DNA from: CBDAPX01 sp965198725
GTDB taxonomy: Bacteria > Pseudomonadota > Alphaproteobacteria > Rhodobacterales > Rhodobacteraceae
Direction: 5' to 3'
Assembly (NCBI GenBank): GCA_965198725.1
Contig: CBDAPX010000001.1
Span: 496,001-560,000 of the forward strand
Length of the DNA stretch: 64,000 nucleotides
In this document: one piece after another, positions 8,077-15,495 of the stretch
Numbering within the stretch: position 1 is the stretch's first letter
How the letters are laid out: each line of letters begins with the position of its first letter
Made by a program: the position numbers and the translations under genes
Notes under the pieces: model-generated
What the model was told of the DNA's origin: nothing
Database searches by the model: none
Seen by the model: the letters and a program-made list of their open reading frames with translations, nothing else

Positions 8077-8090
8077 TTACGTGGACGTAA
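8077..8090. promoter_or_regulatory. 14-bp palindrome upstream of fadH (candidate MerR/LiuR-type operator)
   Basis: TTACGT-GG-ACGTAA is a perfect 14-bp palindrome located 27 bp before the fadH start. GTGACA at 8066-8071 and ATTCTA at 8090-8095 could be a -35/-10 pair with an 18-bp spacer centred on it, the layout used by MerR-family regulators. The sequence resembles, from memory, the TTTACGT...ACGTAAA sites of LiuR, which controls branched-chain amino acid and fatty acid breakdown genes. Confidence 0.5.
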
Positions 8091-8117
8091 TTCTAGTGGC
8101 GACCTGAGGAGGATGCG

Positions 8118-10146
8118 ATGACCCAATACCCACATATGCTGGCCCCGCTGGATCTGGGCTTCACCACGTTAAAGAATCGCGTGCTGATGGGCTCGATGCA
8201 TACCGGGCTCGAAGAAACCGGTGATTGGAACCGCGTGGCCGAGTTTTATGCCGAACGCGCCCGCGGTGAGGTGAGCCTGATGGTCACCGGCGGCATTGCA
8301 CCAAACCCGGAAGGCGGCGTCGCCTTTGGTGCGGCAGGCATGTACAAAGCCGAGGATGCGGTGAACCACAAGATTGTCACTGACCGTGTGCACGACGCGG
8401 GTGGCAAAATCGCGATGCAAATCCTGCACGCAGGCCGATACGCCTATAATCCGGCCTGTGTCGCCCCCAGCCCGGTCAAATCACCCATCTCACCGTTTCC
8501 GCCAAAGGAACTGGACGAGGAAGGGATCGAAAAAACAGATCGCCGACATCGCCGCCTCTGCCGCCTTGGCACAAGAGGCCGGGTATGACGGGGTCGAGAT
8601 CATGGGCTCCGAGGGGTATTTCATCAACCAGTTCCTCGTCACCCATACCAACAAGCGCACGGACCGTTGGGGCGGCGCCTATGAGAACCGCATGCGCCTG
8701 CCAATTGAGATCGTGCGCCGGACGCGGGCGGCGGTCGGGCCAAACTTTATCATCATTTACCGCCTGTCGATGATCGACCTTGTGCCCAACGGCTCGACCT
8801 ATGAAGAGGTTGTCCAATTGGCCAAGGAAATTGAAAAAGCAGGCGCCACCATCATCAACACGGGCATTGGCTGGCACGAGGCGCGCATTCCGACCATCGC
8901 AACATCTGTCCCGCGCGCTGCATTTTCCTGGGTCACCAAAAAGCTGATGGGACAGGTGAGCATTCCGGTCATCACCTCGAACCGGATCAACACGCCCGAG
9001 GTGGCCGAAGAAGTGCTGGCCACCGGCTGCGCCGACATGGTGTCCATGGCCCGCCCGATGCTGGCCGATTCCGACTTCGTCAAAAAGGCGATGGAAGGTC
9101 AGTCAGATCGCATTGCGCCCTGTATCGCCTGTAATCAGGCCTGTCTGGACCACACATTCGGCGGCAAGCTGACCAGCTGCCTTGTGAACCCCCGCGCCTG
9201 TCACGAGCAGGAACTGGTGATCTCGGAAACCGCCGCACCCAAAACCATCGCCGTCGTCGGCGCGGGTCCGGCGGGCCTGTCAGCGGCCCTGACCGCTGCG
9301 AAACGCGGCCATGCGGTAACCCTCTTTGACAAGGCGAACGAAATCGGCGGGCAATTGAACCTCGCCAAACAGGTGCCTGGCAAGGAAGAGTTTTGGGGCC
9401 TGGTGGATTGGTATCGCACCATGCTGTCAACATCCGGTGTGACCGTCGAACTTGGCAAAGCTGTCACGGCCGATGATCTGGGTGGTTTTGATGAGGTTGT
9501 GATCGCCACAGGCGTTTTGCCGCGCGATCCCGAAATCCCCGGTCAGGACGGCGAGAACGTGCTGAGCTATATCGACGTTTTGACCAAATCGGCAACCGCC
9601 GGTGACCGGGTCGCGGTCATCGGGGCGGGCGGCATCGGCTTTGACGTATCCGAATACCTGGCGCATGAGGGCGAAAGCCTGACCGAGAACCTGCCGGAAT
9701 GGATGAAGGAGTGGGGCGTTTCTGATCCGGCGGAACATCGCGGCGGGCTGTTCCCCGAAGGTCCTCAGCCGCATGCCGCGGCGCGCGACATCACGCTCTT
9801 GCAACGGAAAGCGGAAAAGCACGGCAAGCGGTTGGGCAAGACAACCGGTTGGATTCACCGCGCGGCATTGAAGATGAAAGAGGTGAACTTTGTCGGCGGC
9901 GTGAATTACGAACGCATCGACGCAGCCGGATTGCATGTGTCTTTTGGCGAAGCCCGCGAAAACCCGCAAGTGATCGAAGCTGACACCATCGTTCTCTGCG
10001 CGGGCCAAGTGCCTGAACGCAGCTTGGCCGACGCGCTGATTGCCAAAGGGGTGACACCACATGTCATAGGCGGGGCGGATGTGGCCGCAGAGCTGGACGC
10101 CAAACGCGCAATCAACCAAGGCACGCGATTGGCCGCAACGCTTTAA
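8118..10146 (+). pseudogene. fadH: 2,4-dienoyl-CoA reductase, FadH type, interrupted by a +1 frameshift
   Basis: Two overlapping frames together encode a complete FadH/old-yellow-enzyme-like flavoprotein. Frame 1 (8118 to about 8535) holds the N-terminal TIM-barrel start through PKELDEEGIEK. Frame 2 continues with QIADIAASAALAQEAG and runs to 10146. The switch lies at six A residues (8530-8535); five would restore one 675-residue frame, the usual length. The second frame has the 4Fe-4S cysteines (CIACNQAC and the following SCLVNPRAC) and a C-terminal FAD/NADPH domain (VVGAGPAGLSAAL, VIGAGGIGFDVSEYL). FadH reduces 2,4-dienoyl-CoA with NADPH in unsaturated fatty acid beta-oxidation. The frameshift may be real, a homopolymer sequencing error, or bypassed by slippage. 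A GGAGG ribosome-binding site precedes the ATG. Confidence 0.9.
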
Positions 10147-10490
10147 CCGTCATGCGCCGCGCGGCTGTCCTCTGGGGCTTCCGCACGGTCAAACATCCCG
10201 TAGTTTCGGATCACATGGGTGACGCGCAACCGGTAGTCGGCGAAAATGCCGTACCGGCCCTTGGACTGCGCGCCGCGATGCGCCGCCAGTTGACGCCACC
10301 GTTCCACCGCTGCTTCGTCCTCGAAAAATGACGGGGACAACAGCTTGCCCGGGTTTGTCAGGCTTTGAAACCGTTCGACCGAAATGAACCCCTCGACCTC
10401 TTCGACTATGGGGCGCATCGCGGCAGCGATATCGAGATATTCTTCTTTGCGTCCGTCGGCGGGTTCTACTTCGAAAATTACGGCGATCAT
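10143..10490 (-). CDS. Antibiotic-biosynthesis-monooxygenase-fold (ABM) protein
   Basis: From the ATG at 10490 this is a 115-residue protein starting IAVIFEVEPADGRKEEYLD, a typical dimeric alpha-beta-barrel (ABM) opening, with EEVEGFISVERF and a FFEDEAAVERWRQLAAHR segment. ABM proteins include small cofactor-independent monooxygenases and heme-degrading or stress-related enzymes; substrates vary. I chose this start because it overlaps the upstream NIPSNAP stop as ATGA, with GGAGATGG just upstream; a longer in-frame start exists at 10529 but looks unlike the family. The pair is divergent from an ArsR-type regulator, which may control both. Its stop overlaps that of fadH by four bases. Confidence 0.75.
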   Translation of the reverse strand: MIAVIFEVEPADGRKEEYLDIAAAMRPIVEEVEGFISVERFQSLTNPGKLLSPSFFEDEAAVERWRQLAAHRGAQSKGRYGIFADYRLRVTHVIRNYGMFDRAEAPEDSRAAHDG

Positions 10491-10810
10491 GATCCATCTC
10501 CATGAGGGGCTGAGGCCAAGGTCAGCCACGTCCGGTCCTCGCGCAACAGAAATTTCTCTTTCTGCGCAAATGCATAGTTTTCCTGCCCAAGCGGGTCTGC
10601 CGCCAACCGGGCGCGATATGCCTCGTAAGCGGCCAGACTTTCGATGTTGTAGATGCCATAGGCCAAGGTTGTGGAGCCTTCATGTGGCGCGAAATACCCG
10701 ATCAGGTCCGCCCCGCAGCGCGGAATAGCCTGACCCCAGTTGCGCGCATATTGATGGAACTGCGCGGTCTTTGTCGGGTCGATCTGATATCGGATGATGC
10801 ATGTCAGCAT
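10487..10810 (-). CDS. NIPSNAP family protein
   Basis: This 107-residue protein shows the NIPSNAP alpha-beta-barrel pattern: MLTCIIRYQIDPTKTAQFHQ at the start, a central LIGYFAPHEGSTTLAYGIYN and an ending ENYAFAQKEKFLLREDRTWL. NIPSNAP domains are related to ABM domains and occur in small proteins of uncertain, often stress-linked, function. It is the first gene of a two-gene operon with the ABM protein, coupled by an ATGA overlap. Its start lies 72 bp from the start of the divergent ArsR-type regulator. Two related barrel proteins produced together could form a heteromer, but this is only inferred. Confidence 0.8.
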   Translation of the reverse strand: MLTCIIRYQIDPTKTAQFHQYARNWGQAIPRCGADLIGYFAPHEGSTTLAYGIYNIESLAAYEAYRARLAADPLGQENYAFAQKEKFLLREDRTWLTLASAPHGDGS

Positions 10811-10864
10811 GGAACGTTCCTTTTGTGATGTTCCTTGCTCTACCGCATTGATTGCGACGAATGG

Positions 10865-10880
10865 TTCGATTATCGTCGAA
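10865..10880. promoter_or_regulatory. Inverted repeat between regulator and NIPSNAP operon (candidate ArsR operator)
   Basis: TTCGA-TTATCG-TCGAA ends two bases before the ArsR-family start codon at 10883. A wider CGACGA...TCGTCG repeat overlaps it. ArsR/SmtB-type repressors bind such inverted repeats near their own promoter, so this is a plausible autoregulatory site also covering the divergent NIPSNAP/ABM pair. The near absence of a leader also raises the possibility of leaderless translation of the regulator. Confidence 0.45.
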
Positions 10881-10882
10881 GT

Positions 10883-11578
10883 ATGAAAGAAGGTCCAGAC
10901 ATAGCCGCAATCGCAGCGCTGATCGGTGATCCGGCCCGCGCAAACATCTTGACCGCCCTGATGAGCGGCAAGGCCCTGACAGCCACCGAATTAGCGGCAG
11001 AGGCCGGTGTTACTGCGCAAACGGCATCGTCGCATCTGGGCAAGTTACAGGACGGCGGGTTGATCACACTGACCCGTCAGGGGCGGCACAGGTATTTCAC
11101 GCTTGCCAATGCGGATGTTGCCGCGTTGCTGGAAACCCTGATGGGATTGGCCGCAGGACATGGTCAGTTACGCACGCGGACCGGACCCAAAGATGCCGCC
11201 ATGCGCGAAGCCCGTGTCTGTTATAATCACCTTGCCGGCCGGCGTGGCGTGCAGATGTTTCGCTGGATGCGTGCACATGGCCTATTCGACGTAACCGCGG
11301 ACGGTATCGACCTGTCCGCCGAGGGGCGCCGCTTTGCCACAGAATTCGGGATCGATTTGTCCACGCTCGCCGCATCCCGCGCGCCCATGTGCAAGGAATG
11401 CCTGGATTGGAGCGCGCGTGAGGCGCATCTGGCTAGCAAACTTGGCCGCGCAATGCTGGGCCGCATGGAAGAAACCGGGTGGGTAAAGCGAGATACTAAC
11501 TCTCGGGTTGTTCGCTTTACACCGCTTGGGACCCAAGCGTTTGATCAACAGTTTGGGCAAACGGCGCGCCACCTCTGA
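10883..11578 (+). CDS. ArsR-family winged-helix transcriptional regulator
   Basis: From the ATG at 10883 this is a 231-residue protein. Residues 1-90 form an ArsR-type winged helix, with IAALIGDPARANILTAL and the recognition region TELAAEAGVTAQTASSHL followed by the wing GLITLTRQGRHRYF. The remaining 140 residues form an extra C-terminal domain found in the longer subgroup of this family, with a CKECLDWS motif whose two Cys could bind metal or sense redox. An in-frame TTG 48 bp upstream would add a tail unlike the family. It is divergent from the NIPSNAP/ABM operon and has an inverted repeat just before its start, so local control of that pair is likely. Confidence 0.85.
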   Translation: MKEGPDIAAIAALIGDPARANILTALMSGKALTATELAAEAGVTAQTASSHLGKLQDGGLITLTRQGRHRYFTLANADVAALLETLMGLAAGHGQLRTRTGPKDAAMREARVCYNHLAGRRGVQMFRWMRAHGLFDVTADGIDLSAEGRRFATEFGIDLSTLAASRAPMCKECLDWSAREAHLASKLGRAMLGRMEETGWVKRDTNSRVVRFTPLGTQAFDQQFGQTARHL

Positions 11579-11594
11579 CGCGCCGTGCTTATTA

Positions 11595-11837
11595 TCACTC
11601 GACGGAAATGGTGATCACGTCAGACACAATCGGGGTGCTGTGCGGAACATGCCCGGCATCGCCCAAGACAAGTTGCAGCGTGTGTGATCCCGGGGCCAGT
11701 TCGATGGTCGTCTCGGTCTGTCCCCCGCCAAAATGCAGATGGTTGTCATCTGACGGCAAACCAAACTCAAACTCTTCTTGCCCGTTTTCACCCTAGCCCA
11801 ATGGCGGGCGGTCAATCAGCAGGTGATGATTGATCAG
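11595..11837 (-). pseudogene. DUF4399 gene remnant, truncated by the IS and with a nonsense codon
   Basis: Read on the minus strand from the IS edge, the sequence gives LINHHLLIDRPPLG, then TAG (CTA at 11793-11795), then GENGQEEFEFGLPSDDNHLH, FGGGQTETTIELAPGSHTLQ and an ending VISDV/ITISVE-like tail with TGA at 11595-11597. This matches the C-terminal half of DUF4399 proteins, usually small periplasmic proteins. The stop probably arose from GAG to TAG (Gly-Glu-Gly in relatives). The N-terminal half is cut off by the IS3 element and I did not find it on the other side of the element. The gene is therefore dead twice over. Confidence 0.75.
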
Positions 11838-11864
11838 CCCCACCTGAGTGGTCCAATTTGATTG

Positions 11865-12721
11865 TTAGTGCATGATCGACCTTTGGTCCATCTGGACGAT
11901 GGTTTCGGGAGCCGGTGGGCGGTAGCCCAATGCACTGTGTGGTCGTTTCGTGTTGTAGTGCTTTCTCCATTGTTCGATCAGGATTTGGGCTTCACGCAGG
12001 CTGTAGAATGTTTCCCCGTTCAGGAACTCGTCGCGGAACCTTGCGTTGAAGCTTTCGCAGTATCCGTTCTCCCAAGGTGACCCAGGTTCGATGTAAGCCG
12101 TCTTCGCGCCGACAGCCTTGATCCAGTCCTGGACAGCTTGGGCAACGAACTCCGGGCCGTTGTCGGAGCGAATGAACGATGGGATGCCGCGCAGGATGAA
12201 CAGGTCGCTCAGCACATCGATCACATTGCCTGAGTTGAGCTTGCGATCCACGCGTATGGCCAAGCATTCCCGACTGTACTCGTCGATGATGTTGAGTGTG
12301 CGGAAAGCTTTACCATCGTCGGTGCGGCAGTGGACAAAGTCGTAAGACCAGACATGATCGCGGCGCTCTGGCCGAAGCCTGACACATGATCCATCATTCA
12401 GCCAAAGCCGCCCTTTCTTCGGTTGTTTCATTGGCACTTTCAGCCCCTCTCGTCGCCATAACCGTTCCACGCGCTTGTCATTCACATGCCAGCCAGCGTC
12501 TCTCAGTAGTGCCGCGATCCTACGATAGCCGTAGCGGCCATACTGCCGGGTCAGTTCGATCATATCAGCCACTAAACGTTCTTCATCCGGGCGACCCGCA
12601 GGTACTTTGCGCTGTGTGGATCGATGTTGTCTTAGAACCCGGCATGCCCGACGCTCCGAGATGTTCAGCTCAGCACGAACGCGATCAATACAGGCACGAC
12701 GACGAGCGGGGCTCAGAAGTT
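11865..12721 (-). CDS. IS3 transposase OrfB (DDE integrase domain)
   Basis: This is the second transposase frame, about 285 residues when read from the overlap with orfA. It begins after the shift with LLSPARRRACIDRV and contains an HTH_21-like region (YGRYGYRRIAALLRDAGW). The rve integrase core follows, with DDE residues in WSYDFVHCRTDDG, IRSDNGPEF and NARFRDEFLNGE. It has no convincing start codon of its own near orfA, so it is expected to be made as an OrfAB fusion by -1 ribosomal frameshifting at GCAAAGGGAAAC (about 12719-12730). The frame is intact to its stop, so the element could still be active. Confidence 0.88.
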
Positions 12722-12991
12722 TCCCTTTGCCGCCTCCGCCAAGATCAGCTTGTCCAGCGTCAGATCAGAAACGGCTTTGCGCAATCGCTCGTTCTCTTTT
12801 TGCAGACGCTTCAGTTCCTTCAATTGATCCGTGCCCATTCCGCCGTATTTTTTCTTCCACCGGTAGTAGGTCTGTTCAGTCACACCGATCTGACGGATCG
12901 CATCCAGACGCGGCATCCCTTGCCCCGTCAGAACCTCAACCTGCCGTAACTTCGTGACAATCTCTTCTGGCTTTGGTCGCTTGTTGGCCAT
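12713..12991 (-). CDS. IS3 transposase OrfA (HTH_Tnp_1)
   Basis: From the ATG at 12991 this is a 92-residue protein starting MANKRPKPEEIVTKLRQVEV. It has the helix-turn-helix RLDAIRQIGVTEQTYYRWKK (about residues 27-46) and a following leucine-zipper-like coiled coil, LKELKRLQKENERLRKAVSD. It recognises the IS ends and starts the OrfAB fusion. A longer in-frame start exists outside the inverted repeat and is not used here. The frame ends in AEAAKGNF and TGA, overlapping orfB in the -1 frame. Confidence 0.88.
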   Translation of the reverse strand: MANKRPKPEEIVTKLRQVEVLTGQGMPRLDAIRQIGVTEQTYYRWKKKYGGMGTDQLKELKRLQKENERLRKAVSDLTLDKLILAEAAKGNF

Positions 12992-13152
12992 GTGTTTCCT
13001 CCGTTTCCTAAACATAGCGGAGGACCACTTCAGTGGGGGAAGACCAGGCCGATGGATATCAGCCCGAAGTCCAATTTTTGTTGCCCTGCATTCCACCGAT
13101 GTTGAGGCAACCGCAACGACGCGGTGCTTACATTCATTGAAAGGAACAAAAA

Positions 13153-13479
13153 ATGTTCAACAACACCAAATCCGCTCTCCTTGCCACTCTTTTGCTTCCC
13201 GGCATGGCCTTTGCACAAATCAACTTCGGCGACCAACTTGGTGCATCGGAAACGGCAATCCGGGCGGCGCTGGAAGCGCAGGGCTATACGGCCGCAGAAA
13301 TCGAGATTGAAGATGACGAGATCGAGGTTGAAGCCTTGATCGATGGTCAGGAATTCGAATTCGAAGTCTCACCTGACACCGGCCTAGTTCTGGCCGCATA
13401 CGAAGAAGACGATGAGGACGAAGATGAGGACGAAGATGAGGATGAGGATGAGGATGAAAACGACAACGACAACGACTAA
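13153..13479 (+). CDS. Secreted PepSY-like protein with Asp/Glu repeat tail
   Basis: This is a 108-residue protein. A Sec signal peptide (NTKSALLATLLLPGMAFA) predicts cleavage near residue 21. A small PepSY-like domain follows (about residues 28-85), with ASETAIRAALEAQGYTAAEI and EFEFEVSPDTGLVLAAY. The last 24 or so residues are nearly all Asp/Glu, then Asn/Asp. Such a tail would be strongly negative in the periplasm and could bind metal cations. An AAAGGAA ribosome-binding site precedes the ATG. The next two genes encode a membrane HTH protein and a ferric-reductase-like flavocytochrome, suggesting a joint role in redox or metal handling. A hairpin after the gene may reduce read-through. The function is unknown; PepSY membership is by fold pattern. 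Confidence 0.75.
   Translation: MFNNTKSALLATLLLPGMAFAQINFGDQLGASETAIRAALEAQGYTAAEIEIEDDEIEVEALIDGQEFEFEVSPDTGLVLAAYEEDDEDEDEDEDEDEDEDENDNDND
13411..13476 (+). repeat. In-frame GAN-GAN acidic simple-sequence repeat
   Basis: Alternating GAC/GAT and GAA/GAG codons run for some 16-18 triplets, then switch to AAC/GAC. The tract is fully within the PepSY-like gene and any change by multiples of three or six only alters tail length. Confidence 0.8.
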
Positions 13480-13489
13480 ACATTTCCAA

Positions 13490-13519
13490 GTGCGCCCTGT
13501 AAAAGGGGCGCACCTTTAT
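13490..13519 (+). terminator. Hairpin between PepSY-like gene and HTH gene
   Basis: GTGCGCCC (13490-13497) pairs with GGGCGCAC (13506-13513) across an 8-base loop and is followed by CTTTATT. It is an intrinsic-terminator-like structure. Because the next gene starts only 20 bp further on, in the same direction, it may act as a partial terminator or an mRNA-stabilising hairpin, so the first gene would be made in excess. Confidence 0.65.
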
Positions 13520-13538
13520 TCGTGATGAAGGAATGAAC

Positions 13539-14048
13539 ATGTCACGTGCTGCGATTTTGTTGTCACTTTTTGCACTTCAAGCGATTTGCTGTGCCTACTT
13601 CTTGATGGACATTGCATGGGACATGCTTTGGCCGGCTTCGATCAACAAGATTGCGGACAGCGACACTCTTGAGATTTTGGTGACAGTCGCCTTGTTTTTC
13701 GGCTTGGCGTTTACAGGCAATGAGTTGCGCCAAATCCTAAGACGGCAGAACCAGCTGGAAGATCAGATCAAAGTCGCCTCCGGTGCGTTCAGCGAAGTTA
13801 TGGAAGCCCGTTTTCAAGACTGGAGTTTGACCGGCGCAGAACGTGAGATAGCGATTCTAGCCATAAAAGGTTTCTCTATCGCGGAAATGGTAACGCTTCG
13901 CGACACCAAGCAAGGAACGGTCAAAGCTCAATGTGCTTCTGTTTACAAAAAGGCCGATGTGGCGGGCCGCGTGCAACTTCTTAGCATTTTCTTGGACGAC
14001 CTGATGGCGGATGACTTGGTCAGTGCCACGCAACAATCCGCGACTTAG
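13539..14048 (+). CDS. Membrane-anchored LuxR-type HTH regulator
   Basis: This is a 169-residue protein. Two hydrophobic helices occupy about residues 3-26 and 42-62, so the N-terminus spans the inner membrane twice. A short linker, likely coiled, with ELRQILRRQNQLEDQIKVA follows. The C-terminal LuxR/GerE-type helix-turn-helix (about residues 97-160) contains LTGAEREIAILAIKGFSIAE and GTVKAQCASVYKKADV. The start at 13539 is preferred over the ATG at 13533 because AAGGA at 13528-13532 is then seven bases upstream. No receiver or ligand domain is visible, so the signal must come through the membrane part. It sits between a periplasmic PepSY-like gene and a flavocytochrome gene, nine bases from the latter, so it may control this module. 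Confidence 0.75.
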   Translation: MSRAAILLSLFALQAICCAYFLMDIAWDMLWPASINKIADSDTLEILVTVALFFGLAFTGNELRQILRRQNQLEDQIKVASGAFSEVMEARFQDWSLTGAEREIAILAIKGFSIAEMVTLRDTKQGTVKAQCASVYKKADVAGRVQLLSIFLDDLMADDLVSATQQSAT

Positions 14049-14057
14049 GAATTTAGA

Positions 14058-15395
14058 ATGAACCCTGTTGGACTTATCATAATCATCGCAACAACACTGT
14101 TTCCAGCGTATCAACTTTTTTCGCTTCCGAACATTCCGGACAAGCTCGCGCTTTTCTCGCAATACCTGGGCCTCGCAGCGTTGATTTTGATGGCCTGGGG
14201 CCAGATCATGTCCACACGGCTTCGCGGAATTGAAACGGTTTTCGGCGGGTTGGACCGCGTTTACGTTCTGCATAAATGGGCCGGTATCATAGCGATGGTG
14301 GCTGTTTTGCTGCATGATACGATCGACGCGGATATGCGCGGTCTTGGCCCCGAACCGGCATTGAATGATCTGGCAGAAACAATGGGAGAGCTTAGCCTTT
14401 ATGGCATGCTCATTTTGGTCGTGGTTTCGGTCGCAACCTTCATTCTTTACCATCTGTGGAAATGGACGCACAAAGCAATGGGCGCCCTGTTTGCGGCGGG
14501 TTCATTCCATTTCTTCTTTATCATGAAACCCTTCGCGATGACCGATCCAGCCGGGCTGTATACCGCGGTTTTCTGCGTTGCTGGCTTGGCTGCGTATGTC
14601 TGGATGCTTTTTCCGGAAACAATACGGCCCAGCTATGGGTATAAGATCGCGGATATCCAGCGAACCGGCGATGCCGTGGCAATCGATATGGTTCCGGTTG
14701 GAAAACACCTGCCCGCCCAACCTGGGCAGTTCGGCGTTCTGCGATTTACAGATGCCGGGATGGCAGAACCACACCCTTTCAGCTTTTCCAAAATCGGCGA
14801 CGACGGGTCGTTGCGCTGTACCATCAAAGCTCTGGGCGATTTTACATCCCGTTTGTCCCATGTGGTCGAAATTGATCAGGAATTGCGCATTCAGTGCCCG
14901 TTTGGAAGATTTCGGTATACAGGCAAAAAAGATGAAGTTTGGGTGGCTGGTGGAATTGGAATTACCCCTTTCCTGGCTTGGGCACATGCCATGCAACCCG
15001 GGGCCGCGCAGGTTGATCTCTTTTATTGCGTGAAATCACGGACCACAGCGCCGCACCTTGAGGAGCTGGAGGCATTGGCGCGTTCGAAAGAGAGCTTTAC
15101 CCTGCACGTCTTTGCATCCGATGAGAAACAGCGGCTTTCTGCTGACGTGATCGCCGAGCGGATTGGTAGCGACCTGTCGACCAGACGCGTCGCGTTTTGT
15201 GGACCAGTTTCGCTGCGGGAGTTGCTTCGAAAGGGTTTGTCCCGGTTCGGCGTGACGGCACGCGACTTCCACTATGAAGAATTTGAGTTCCGCACCGGTA
15301 TCGGGCTGAAGGCACTGGCAGCTTGGGTCATGCGTCGAAAAGAGGTTGAAAAGCTGAAACGCTCTGTCAGTAATCGAAGCGCCCTAGGGTCTTAA
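14058..15395 (+). CDS. Ferric-reductase-like transmembrane flavocytochrome
   Basis: This is a 445-residue protein. The N-terminal 190 residues form about six membrane helices of the ferric-reductase/NOX heme-binding type, with histidines in VLHKWAGIIAMVAVLLHD, LYHLWKWTHKAMG and AGSFHFFFIM as probable heme ligands. The C-terminal half is a ferredoxin-reductase-like module: FAD motif EPHPFSFSKIG, NAD(P)-binding GGIGITPFLAWA, CGPVSLRELLRKGL and the end YEEFEFRTGIGL. Electrons should pass from cytoplasmic NAD(P)H through FAD and heme to a periplasmic acceptor such as Fe(III), oxygen or a protein. It is nine bases after the HTH gene, so they are one transcription unit. The physiological acceptor is unknown. 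Confidence 0.85.
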   Translation: MNPVGLIIIIATTLFPAYQLFSLPNIPDKLALFSQYLGLAALILMAWGQIMSTRLRGIETVFGGLDRVYVLHKWAGIIAMVAVLLHDTIDADMRGLGPEPALNDLAETMGELSLYGMLILVVVSVATFILYHLWKWTHKAMGALFAAGSFHFFFIMKPFAMTDPAGLYTAVFCVAGLAAYVWMLFPETIRPSYGYKIADIQRTGDAVAIDMVPVGKHLPAQPGQFGVLRFTDAGMAEPHPFSFSKIGDDGSLRCTIKALGDFTSRLSHVVEIDQELRIQCPFGRFRYTGKKDEVWVAGGIGITPFLAWAHAMQPGAAQVDLFYCVKSRTTAPHLEELEALARSKESFTLHVFASDEKQRLSADVIAERIGSDLSTRRVAFCGPVSLRELLRKGLSRFGVTARDFHYEEFEFRTGIGLKALAAWVMRRKEVEKLKRSVSNRSALGS

Positions 15396-15495
15396 GCGTC
15401 AGATAGGCTTTTGCTTTTCGATGCTTTGATAATGGCGTTTGGGCGCCGGTGACTGATGTTTGCCATTTGAGTGTTTTTGAAGAGAAGAAGTAGCG

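Larger units (their letters stand above)
11831..13046 (-). mobile_element. IS3-family insertion sequence (IS407-like group)
   Basis: The element is about 1.2 kb and carries orfA and orfB on the minus strand. The imperfect terminal inverted repeats are CCCCACCTGAGTGGTCC at 11838-11854 and GGACCACTTCAGTGGGGG at 13022-13039. Extending the alignment outward gives TG...CA ends at about 11831 and 13046. I see no clear 3-4 bp target duplication, which suggests a later deletion or recombination on one side, or slightly wrong ends. The left end interrupts the DUF4399 gene; the right end lies 107 bp before the PepSY-like gene. The group assignment is from memory of the OrfA sequence type. Confidence 0.85.

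Noticed and set aside
8118..8588. A separate short protein of 156 residues at the fadH 5' end
   Set aside because: Its last residues after the A-run are out-of-frame sequence; the natural continuation is in the next frame.
13411..13476. Short tandem repeat as a possible CRISPR or VNTR array
   Set aside because: The repeat unit is 3-6 bp, in frame and without spacers; it encodes an acidic tail.
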